From: Kordiimonadales bacterium
Lineage (GTDB): Bacteria; Pseudomonadota; Alphaproteobacteria; Sphingomonadales; Kordiimonadaceae
Assembly: GCA_002401685.1 (NCBI GenBank)
Contig: NVTU01000018.1
Span: 20,469 to 55,937, forward strand
DNA: 35,469 nucleotides
Reading direction: 5' to 3'
A program made the translations under genes and the position numbers. This document shows, piece by piece, positions 16,173-22,524 of this stretch. Below the pieces are notes generated by a model. That model saw only the letters and a program-made list of their open reading frames with translations, did not search any database and was not told the DNA's origin. Position 1 is the stretch's first letter; the number at the start of each line of letters is the position of its first letter.

Positions 16173-17513
16173 ATGCGGATGACAATTTTAGTAGCGGCTC
16201 TCTGGGCGTTTCTTGTGCCGAGCGTTGGCCAACAAGCGCGTGCGGCAGCGGATCAGCCCGTTAGCGGACAGTTCACCCTGACCCGGCAAAGTGATGATCA
16301 GTGGCGTGCACATTATTGTTTTGACGAAAAGATCCTTGCTTTTAAATTTGACCGCCCAATGACCGGCGACATGCGACAGAATTATTGGTCGGCTGCGGTT
16401 AGAGACTTTGTTCTGGCCGTCAATGGTGCAGATGGGACGGCGGAAATCAGCCGCGTTGACGGCGCTGCTTTCAGCTGTTTTGAACTGAAGGTAAAAACCT
16501 ATACGCAAATGCCTGAGAAAAATTATTATGCTTTTTCGACTTTCAGTGATGGCGGTGTTTCGCTTTTTACCGGGTATTTTATGGGCGTCGTGCAAACCAC
16601 TACTGACTGGTACGATACACAGTTGAGCGCTTCTTATGTGCCGCGTTCAGGCGGCCATATGTACACACGAATTTCGGAAAATCTGGTGCACCAGCATGTC
16701 TATTTCGGACCGCAAGTGGCGACGGAACTCGCGGACGGCTTGGTGATAGTCGATCCGGCGATGCCTGCGTTGGCAAGCGACGGTATCTTAAAAACGCTTT
16801 CTGCTGTCAATAGCCAACTCTCACGCGTGTTCGGTGCAGACGCTGTAGGTCGCGTTAGCGTCTATATGGCGGCGGGAGAGCTGGATGCTTTTGACGGGTA
16901 TTCGCAAAAAGGCGGTGCACTGCAGGACCAGATCCTCTTTACGCTCAAAGGGCGTGGCGGCGCACAACTGGCAGAGCGCCAACCCACTTATTATCCCAAG
17001 CTAGCAGGGCACGAGCTAATCCATATCTTGCAACAGCGTGTTTGGCCCATGCTGGGAAATGACCGGCCCTGGGTGCATGAAGGCAGTGCCGATGCCTTAG
17101 CGTTTGAAGTGATGCGGCTTGGCGGAATTTATACACCTGAAAAATATGCGTCAGTGTGGCAGCAAGTGGCTGGAAGATGTGCCGCCGATCTGGCTAAATC
17201 AAGCGTTCACGACGGGCCTGTTCGCGGTAACTTTAAAATCGTTTATACCTGTGGAGCCCTGATCAACCAGTTGTCGGGTGGCCTGGTCGATCCTACGGAT
17301 CCGGGGCGCGGCGTGATGAAGTTATGGCAGCAGATGGCGGCCTGGCCGGATGCTGACCGCGCGACCGACAAAAGCGAGCATCTGTTTTTCAAAACGCTGG
17401 AGCATATGGGCGCTCCCAAAGCTAAAGTCGAAAAGCTGCGGGCTTTCCTAACGCTCAAACCTGAGGACCCTAAGGCTGCCGTTGCTGCGCTGCGACAGGC
17501 CGTTCTGGGGTAG
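16173..17513 (+). CDS. Exported gluzincin-type metallopeptidase-like protein
   Basis: I recognise no named family, but the zinc site is clear: HELIH at His280-His284 ('AGHELIHILQQ') and, exactly 18 residues after His284, Glu303 in 'WVHEGSADALAFE'. HExxH-x18-E is the gluzincin (M1-like) arrangement, so it is probably an active zinc peptidase. A signal peptide (MRMTILVAALWAFLVPSVG, cleavage near 'ARAAA') sends it to the periplasm or outside. The N-terminal half (about 25-170) is beta-rich and unknown. There are 446 residues, with AAGGGGGG before the ATG. It is inserted between tetR and the midA-like gene, bracketed by two diverged copies of a 90-bp sequence. Specificity is unknown. Confidence 0.82.
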   Translation: MRMTILVAALWAFLVPSVGQQARAAADQPVSGQFTLTRQSDDQWRAHYCFDEKILAFKFDRPMTGDMRQNYWSAAVRDFVLAVNGADGTAEISRVDGAAFSCFELKVKTYTQMPEKNYYAFSTFSDGGVSLFTGYFMGVVQTTTDWYDTQLSASYVPRSGGHMYTRISENLVHQHVYFGPQVATELADGLVIVDPAMPALASDGILKTLSAVNSQLSRVFGADAVGRVSVYMAAGELDAFDGYSQKGGALQDQILFTLKGRGGAQLAERQPTYYPKLAGHELIHILQQRVWPMLGNDRPWVHEGSADALAFEVMRLGGIYTPEKYASVWQQVAGRCAADLAKSSVHDGPVRGNFKIVYTCGALINQLSGGLVDPTDPGRGVMKLWQQMAAWPDADRATDKSEHLFFKTLEHMGAPKAKVEKLRAFLTLKPEDPKAAVAALRQAVLG

Positions 17514-17567
17514 CTAGGCACGGCCCAAGCGCCGGACTTCGTCACTAGTGACAAGGCTTAGAAGACG

Positions 17568-17658
17568 AAGCCTTTGCCGCAAGCGTTAAGGCATAAGCTT
17601 AAAACTATGCTCTAACACAGCTGTAGAATTGTTTAAATTCTAGTTGCTAGAAGCCGGG
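17568..17658. repeat. Copy B: fossil of tetR 3' end joined to midA 3' end
   Basis: A short frame here reads EAFAASVKA then stop, matching the tetR end QAFVASFKA. It continues through about 60 bp of sequence similar to that after tetR, and ends over the stop codon of the midA-like gene (CTAGAAGCC). No intact tetR lies upstream, so it is a remnant. It also contains the perfect hairpin TAGAATT/AATTCTA at 17624-17642. Confidence 0.7.
17624..17642 (-). terminator. Small inverted repeat after the midA-like gene
   Basis: TAGAATT and AATTCTA pair perfectly over a 5-base loop, 5 bp beyond the midA-like stop on the minus strand. It is AT-rich and weak, and no T-run follows. It is only a possible end of the lgt-midA transcript. 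Confidence 0.3.
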
Positions 17659-18714
17659 CGGCGGGGCAAGCTCAGGGGCCTGCAACGCTAAAACCTTGAA
17701 AAGCGAGCCCATTTCATCTGGTGATGTTAGCCGCTTGAGGTCATTGAGGATTTGGCTTTGGCCATCATCTTCTGCAATAAGCGCGAGCTGTTGCGCGCGT
17801 TCGCCGATGCCGAGTGCCATCAGGAAAGGCCCTTGCGTCGCACAGCCGTACGGGGTCGTTCCCTTGGATTTAGCAACAGCGGCGATCTGGTCAAAAGCGA
17901 CGTGCGCCGTAATGTCTGCAGTGCCTGCATCCTCGAGCGGGTTATGATATTGGTGGGCCTTGAGCGCTTGCAGTGTATCGCCTGCGGCAGATTTTCTGTA
18001 GCCATAGTCAATGATCAGTGCAGCACCGCCGCCTGCGAATAGGCGTTCTGCAATGGCAGCAGTTACTGAAAGGGCTGCGGGGCATACTTCCAATATACTG
18101 CCGTTTGGGCTGCTGTGAAGGTTGGGCATTGTCAGGGCGAACTTGGCGCTGGCTTCGGTCAAAACAATGCTGAAGGCCTCGTCCGAGAAATGCACCCGGC
18201 GCTCTAACCATTTGTCATCCAGCTTTTCAAACTGGTGAATGGGCAGGGCATCAAAAAACTCGTTGGCTATGATTAAGGATGGACCGTCTGGCACAGAGGA
18301 TAGATCATCATGCCAGTGGGCGCTTGGGACTTTGTCTTTTTGTACGGTGCGCAACTGCCCGCTGGCCTCAATAAAATGGACGCTGACTGCCTGATGAAAA
18401 CCCTCGACCGGTTCTGTGGCGCGGAGCAGATCCTCCATCAAGGTACCGCGGCCGGGGCCAAATTCAATCAGATGCAACGTCTCAGGCTTGCCCATCTTGT
18501 ACCAGCGGTCTGCTAGCCAAAGACCAATGATTTCGCCGAACATCTGGCTGACTTCAGGGGCCGTGATAAAATCACCTTCCGTACCAAATACCTTTTCCTG
18601 GCTATAATATCCGTGTGCCGGGTGTAGCAGGCATTCGGCCATATAGTCAGCAATTGTAATTGGGCCTGCCGCTAAAATGCGTTTCGCCAATATGTCATGA
18701 AGCGGTGTTGTCAC
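17647..18714 (-). CDS. MidA/NDUFAF7-type SAM-dependent methyltransferase
   Basis: The 355-residue protein belongs to the COG1565 family, whose mitochondrial member NDUFAF7 dimethylates an arginine of a complex I subunit. Family features include the N-terminal 'GPITIADYMAECLLHPAHGYYS', the phrase 'GDFITAPEVSQMFGEIIG', and the SAM-binding 'LIEFGPGRGTLMEDLLRA'. 'IIANEFFDALPIHQF' and 'LIIDYGY' follow in order. The start is GTG 18714 (MTTPLHDILAKRI), three bases after the lgt stop, so the two genes are cotranscribed. This lgt-methyltransferase-pgeF order is common in alphaproteobacteria. A role in complex I assembly is inferred from the eukaryotic homologue. Confidence 0.94.
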   Translation of the reverse strand: MTTPLHDILAKRILAAGPITIADYMAECLLHPAHGYYSQEKVFGTEGDFITAPEVSQMFGEIIGLWLADRWYKMGKPETLHLIEFGPGRGTLMEDLLRATEPVEGFHQAVSVHFIEASGQLRTVQKDKVPSAHWHDDLSSVPDGPSLIIANEFFDALPIHQFEKLDDKWLERRVHFSDEAFSIVLTEASAKFALTMPNLHSSPNGSILEVCPAALSVTAAIAERLFAGGGAALIIDYGYRKSAAGDTLQALKAHQYHNPLEDAGTADITAHVAFDQIAAVAKSKGTTPYGCATQGPFLMALGIGERAQQLALIAEDDGQSQILNDLKRLTSPDEMGSLFKVLALQAPELAPPPGF

Positions 18715-18717
18715 TTA

Positions 18718-19548
18718 CTAGGCACTCAACTGTGACGTTTTGTGACGCCAGCCTTTTGAAATGAGCCATGCCGCAAGCAGGAACATCGGCACGGAAAGCA
18801 TCTGCCCGCGCGAAATGCCTTCATAGAGGCCGAGGTGGGCATCTGGCTCGCGGAAGTTCTCGATTATGATGCGTACAAGGCCATATCCCGCCATGAACAT
18901 GCCAGCTATTACGCCCGGCATATCTTTGGCAACGCGGGTCTTGTGGTAAAGATATTGCAGCAACAGAAATAGCAAGATGCCTTCCCCTAGTGCTTCGTAA
19001 AGTTGGCTAGGGTGCCGGGCGACCTGAAGTCTATCGGCAGGGAATATCATCGCCCACTGCACATCTGTGGGACGGCCCCAGAGTTCGCCGTTGATAAAGT
19101 TTGCGAGGCGCCCCGTAAGCAAGCCGATGGGAGCAACAATGGCAACAGTATCCGCCACACGCATGAGGTCCAGCTTATGCTTCCGTGCGAAAAAGATAAC
19201 AGCCAGCACAACGCCAGCGAACCCGCCGTGGAACGACATGCCACCATCCCACAGATACACAATCGATACAGGGTCCTTTATATAGGCCCCTATATTATAG
19301 AAGAGCACATAGCCAAGCCGCCCACCCAGAATGACACCAAACACAGCCCATGTGATAAAATCATCAATATGAGCAGCCGACATGGCAGCGCCCGGCTTCT
19401 TCGTCAGCCTGCGGATATACCACCAAGCGAAAATGATCCCTGCGATATAGGCGAGGCTGTACCAGCGAATAACAATTGGTCCGAGCTCGAAAAGGACCGG
19501 GTCGATATTCGGAAAGGGGATTGTGGCCAAGGCGGCATTATTGAACAT
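18718..19548 (-). CDS. lgt: Prolipoprotein diacylglyceryl transferase
   Basis: Lgt transfers diacylglycerol from phosphatidylglycerol to the lipobox cysteine of prolipoproteins, at the outer face of the inner membrane. The 276 residues contain about seven hydrophobic helices and the family signatures 'IRWYSLAYIAGI', 'DGGMSFHGGFAGV' and 'GRLANFINGELWGRPT', then 'RHPSQLYEALGEG' near residue 180. The start is ATG 19548. It is followed after three bases by the midA-like gene and is divergent from ubiK. The protein would process the lipoproteins seen elsewhere in this window, such as the vWA protein and the small lipoprotein at 3229. Confidence 0.97.
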   Translation of the reverse strand: MFNNAALATIPFPNIDPVLFELGPIVIRWYSLAYIAGIIFAWWYIRRLTKKPGAAMSAAHIDDFITWAVFGVILGGRLGYVLFYNIGAYIKDPVSIVYLWDGGMSFHGGFAGVVLAVIFFARKHKLDLMRVADTVAIVAPIGLLTGRLANFINGELWGRPTDVQWAMIFPADRLQVARHPSQLYEALGEGILLFLLLQYLYHKTRVAKDMPGVIAGMFMAGYGLVRIIIENFREPDAHLGLYEGISRGQMLSVPMFLLAAWLISKGWRHKTSQLSA

Positions 19549-19784
19549 TACTTTTCCCTACAATAAGTTGCGGCCATCATGCTGCGCAGCGGCCGACTGT
19601 CAAGCTAAAGCATGGCAAAGGTTGGGCATTTGGCTAGTTTCATAAATGAGACATCTGTTGAGACTGGTCCCGTGGCCCATTGCCCGGAAGTGGCTAGCTG
19701 AGTGTGTCAACTCGCCCATTGCATTTGCGCTCTATTTCCCCCATATGAAATCCTCACCTACTGGCCGCGACAAGGATACGGAAA

Positions 19785-20033
19785 ATGCAGAGTAATAATA
19801 AATTCATGGACGACATGGCCAAGTTGGCAACGGGCGCGGTTGGTGCTGCGCACAGTGTTAAAGGTGAGATGGAAGGCATGTACCGAGCATGGCTTGATAG
19901 GCAGATCGCACAGATGGACTTTGTCTCCCGCGACGAGTTTGAGGTTGTGCGCGATATGGCGGAAAAAGCGCGTACAGAGAATGAACAGCTTCGCGCTGAG
20001 ATTGAGCTTCTCAAACTTAAAATGGATGATTGA
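19785..20033 (+). CDS. ubiK: UbiK-type accessory factor (BMFP/YqiC family)
   Basis: UbiK helps aerobic ubiquinone synthesis in E. coli by assisting the UbiJ/lipid-binding complex, and the related BMFP protein of Brucella is a membrane-fusogenic coiled-coil protein. The 82-residue product has an amphipathic N-terminal part ('FMDDMAKLATGAVGAAHSVKG') and a C-terminal coiled coil with the recognisable 'FVSRDEFEVVRDMAEKARTE' and 'ENEQLRAEIELL'. The start ATG 19785 has AAGGA about 9 bp upstream. It is divergent from lgt. The neighbourhood ubiK, ybjN-like and proC is typical for alphaproteobacteria. The function in this organism is inferred. Confidence 0.9.
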   Translation: MQSNNKFMDDMAKLATGAVGAAHSVKGEMEGMYRAWLDRQIAQMDFVSRDEFEVVRDMAEKARTENEQLRAEIELLKLKMDD

Positions 20034-20345
20034 ATTCGCCTAAAACGATTTCAGTGGATTATTTTACCCACACCAGACCACATTTAAAAGCCCTTGTAAT
20101 TGCCTGTATTAATGACTTATTTGGTCTTTTATCAGGTCGGCTTTCCACAGGTTTTCCACAGCTAATTGACCTTGGTTTAGAATAATGACTTGCCACAGAG
20201 TCAGAGAGCTGGCACCCTACATGTAGTATTTAGTCAGCTAAGGAAATCCAGATGTCGTGTTTTTGGGTAAACTAAACTAGGCACTGACCAGCTGCACCGT
20301 CTTGCTGGATCAGTATTCGGCAAAGACATCTCAGGGGGATACGAG
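20034..20345. other. Intergenic region ubiK to ybjN-like gene
   Basis: This 312-bp gap has no gene candidate. It contains two adjacent copies of TTTCCACAG (20142-20150 and 20153-20161). The second, TTTTCCACA, differs by one base from the DnaA-box consensus TTATCCACA. The rest is AT-rich and presumably carries the ybjN promoter, which I cannot pin down. Confidence 0.5.
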
Positions 20346-20858
20346 ATGACTACTCTCAGTACCGGACATTCTGAAGTTACAAGTAGCAATCCGGTTGATA
20401 TGGCCGAGGAATTGGCAGGCGCCAATGACTGGGCAATAGAACGTCAGAGTGAAGATGAACTTACGATGTTTATCTCTGGTCAATATACTGATCTTCAGTT
20501 TCGCGTGTTCTGGCGAGAAGATTTCAAAACGCTTCAATTTGCTTGTTTGTTTGACATGAAAGTACCTGAAGGGCGCATTCACGATATTTACAAGACTATT
20601 GGCCTGATCAACGAACGTATGTGGATTGGCCACTTTGAATATTGGGCAGAGGAAAATGCCCTTCTCTACCGCCATGCCAGTTTGGCAAATGATCCTATGC
20701 TGGGAGCTATTGGCGAAGACCATATGGTAACAATGGTAGAAACAGCGCTCGGGGAGAGTGAACGCTTTTATCCGGTCTTCCAATTCGTAATGTGGGGAGG
20801 ACAAACACCGGAAGAGGCGATTGAGTCTGCAATGCTGGAATGTGTAGGCAACGCGTAG
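20346..20858 (+). CDS. YbjN domain-containing protein
   Basis: This 170-residue soluble protein belongs to the YbjN family (type III secretion chaperone-like fold). In enterobacteria YbjN affects motility, stress tolerance and surface functions; the molecular activity is unknown. Recognisable parts are 'MFISGQYTDLQFRVFWRED', 'LNFDMKVPEGRIHDIY'-like sequence (here 'FDMKVPEGRIHDIYKTIG'), 'LINERMWIGHFEYWAEE' and 'FYPVFQFVMWGG', in the usual order. The start ATG 20346 has AGGGGGA 6 bp upstream. It sits between ubiK and proC as in many alphaproteobacteria. Immediately after its stop lies an array of 15-bp repeats. Confidence 0.9.
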   Translation: MTTLSTGHSEVTSSNPVDMAEELAGANDWAIERQSEDELTMFISGQYTDLQFRVFWREDFKTLQFACLFDMKVPEGRIHDIYKTIGLINERMWIGHFEYWAEENALLYRHASLANDPMLGAIGEDHMVTMVETALGESERFYPVFQFVMWGGQTPEEAIESAMLECVGNA

Positions 20859-20860
20859 TT

Positions 20861-20949
20861 TTGTTCTGAGTTACATTGTTCCGAGTAATCTTGTTTTGAG
20901 TACCCTTTTATAAGTGGTTTGGTTCCGAGTAACCTTGTTTTGAGTACCC
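20861..20949. repeat. Five copies of a 15-bp repeat (3 + 2 with 14-bp gap)
   Basis: Units at 20861-20875 (TTGTTCTGAGTTACA), 20876-20890 (TTGTTCCGAGTAATC), 20891-20905 (TTGTTTTGAGTACCC), then a 14-bp spacer, then 20920-20934 (TGGTTCCGAGTAACC) and 20935-20949 (TTGTTTTGAGTACCC). The two-unit blocks 20878-20905 and 20922-20949 agree at 27 of 28 bases. The array starts 2 bp after the ybjN-like stop. Weaker GAGTA-containing echoes continue to about 21050. Confidence 0.85.
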
Positions 20950-21105
20950 ACTTTTTATAATCGTCCCGCGTATTTATTGTGATCCCATCTTCTGAGTAAG
21001 AGTTTTCAGTACATTTTGTTTTGTGTTGTTTTGGCATGAGTATTTGTCGGATATTTTTTTGTGGCCTGAACCGCAATTAATTTTGTTTCGGGGGAGCTTG
21101 CTGAG

Positions 21106-21141
21106 AAGAACAGGTAGAGTTATGCTCTGCCTGTTCTTTTT
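21106..21141 (+). terminator. Strong Rho-independent terminator
   Basis: AGAACAGGTAGAG (21107-21119) pairs with CTCTGCCTGTTCT (21125-21137), a 13-bp stem with one G-T pair, over loop TTATG, then a T-run to 21141. It lies 250 bp after the ybjN-like stop and 65 bp before proC. It ends either a long ybjN 3' untranslated region or a separate small RNA. Confidence 0.9.
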
Positions 21142-21206
21142 GTTGTGCGCCCATGATGCACTTTTCGTCGCCGTCCCTTCTTATCGAACATAAACAGGAC
21201 GTTAGT

Positions 21207-22040
21207 ATGCATGATCAATTTTCCTTAGCCAGTCCGCTCGTTCTTGTTGGATGCGGGCATATGGGCCGAGCCCTCGCCGAAGGGTGGCTAAAGGCAGGGC
21301 TGTTGCCAGCCGCGCTGGTGGTGGTTGATCCGGCAGTATCTTTTGGATCGCTGAGCGGTGTGCCTGCGGAAAACTTCTATGGCGCCCCTAAGGGCTTGCC
21401 AAATAAACTGAAGGCCCGCGTTGTGGTGCTGGCGGTTAAACCACAAATTATTGCCGGCGTGCTCACTGGTCTCAAGGCTATTGTGCAAACTGGTACACTC
21501 GTGGTTTCGGTGGCGGGTGGTATTACCCTTGAGACCCTTGTGGAAGGTTTTGGCGAGGAGCCTGACTATGTTCGCGCGATGCCGAATACGCCTGCTGCAG
21601 TGGGCGCTGGTATTACGGGGCTTGTTGCGCACAGAGGCATACATGACGGTAATAAAACCCTCGCCAGTGATTTGTTTGCAGCGGTTGGTTCTGCCGTTTG
21701 GGTGCCAGCCGAAAATCATATGAACACAGTCACCGCCGTGTCTGGCAGTGGCCCTGCCTATGTGTTTCATCTGGTGGAATGCATGGCAGCTGCAGGCGTA
21801 CGTGAAGGATTGACCGAGGAAACTGCAAGTGCTCTAGCACGTCAAACCATTATTGGCGCTGCGAAACTCCTGGAAGCTGACGTCGAGACCTCTGCCAGCA
21901 CTTTTCGCGAGCGGGTGACGAGCCCTGCGGGTACGACGGCCGCGGCGCTCGAAGTGTTGATGCAGGAAAATGGTTTGCAGGTTCTGATGCGCCACGCTAT
22001 TCGAGCAGCGCGCAAACGCGGTGAAGAACTGGCAGGCTGA
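21207..22040 (+). CDS. proC: Pyrroline-5-carboxylate reductase
   Basis: ProC makes proline from 1-pyrroline-5-carboxylate with NAD(P)H in the cytoplasm, the last step of proline synthesis. The Rossmann motif 'LVLVGCGHMGRALAEGWL' is at the N-terminus, 'AVKPQIIAGVL' and 'YVRAMPNTPAAVGAGITG' follow, and the C-terminal signature 'VTSPAGTTAAALEVLMQ' closes it. I choose ATG 21207 (277 residues) because AGGA lies 7 bp upstream; an in-frame ATG at 21153 adds 18 residues without a ribosome site and without similarity to the family. No terminator is evident, though a G-rich-loop hairpin lies 130 bp downstream. Confidence 0.97.
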   Translation: MHDQFSLASPLVLVGCGHMGRALAEGWLKAGLLPAALVVVDPAVSFGSLSGVPAENFYGAPKGLPNKLKARVVVLAVKPQIIAGVLTGLKAIVQTGTLVVSVAGGITLETLVEGFGEEPDYVRAMPNTPAAVGAGITGLVAHRGIHDGNKTLASDLFAAVGSAVWVPAENHMNTVTAVSGSGPAYVFHLVECMAAAGVREGLTEETASALARQTIIGAAKLLEADVETSASTFRERVTSPAGTTAAALEVLMQENGLQVLMRHAIRAARKRGEELAG

Positions 22041-22524
22041 AGAGCCTTCACAATCGACTTCTAAAATACATTATAGGATTTTGTGAGCAAGCCGCAGCGA
22101 TAAGTGTGCGTTGCTTGGTGTGACTTGCAGCTGTAATCTTGGTGGGTCTTCTAGGGAGGTTAAAGGACTGATCCCGAGGGGGAAGTTGGGGGAGGGGGGA
22201 GAAAACCTCGGGACCAGCCTTTATGACGTTTAACCGTCTAATTTGAGTACTCGTAACAAATTGATACTACTCAATACTACTCGTAACTCTGTCGCTGACG
22301 TCGCGATCCGTGGGAGGCGGGTCGCTTTGTTCGTCTGCGTTGATGGGTATATAGGTATGGTTGTCGGGATCGAAAACACTTATTTTTACTTAGCAGCCAT
22401 GCGTTTTTTGCATAGCGCCCTTATTTCACAGGAACGTGAGTGCATTGCTCGCGACTGAATTAATTTTAGTGCAGCATTGCTGACCAAAAAAGGTATGATC
22501 GCCATATACTTAAGGGGAGACACC
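22041..22524. other. Intergenic region proC to HEAT-cyclophilin gene
   Basis: This 484-bp gap has no believable gene. It holds a 12-bp-stem hairpin with a G-rich loop (22168-22217) and two copies of TACTCGTAAC (22246-22255 and 22279-22288) 33 bp apart, with ATACTACTC repeated between them. These may be promoter elements of the downstream gene. Confidence 0.5.
22168..22217. repeat. Long hairpin with G-run loop
   Basis: CTGATCCCGAGG (22168-22179) pairs with CCTCGGGACCAG (22206-22217) at 11 of 12 positions. The 26-base loop contains GGG, GGGGG and GGGGGG runs, which with the G at the stem end could form a two-tetrad quadruplex. No T-run follows, so it is not a standard terminator. Confidence 0.65.

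Noticed and set aside
20768-21076. 102-codon minus-strand frame over the 15-bp repeats, giving short Ser-Glu-Gln repeats
   Set aside because: It overlaps the ybjN-like gene by 91 bp and its peptide repeats simply reflect the 15-bp DNA repeats.
4351-22290. Scattered CGAGTAA/TTACTCG motifs upstream of several genes
   Set aside because: A 7-base word is expected about four times in 35 kb on both strands by chance. Only the local 15-bp array stands out.
22243-22458. 71-codon plus-strand frame before the HEAT-cyclophilin gene
   Set aside because: No ribosome site, poor composition, no family. It covers the TACTCGTAAC repeats.
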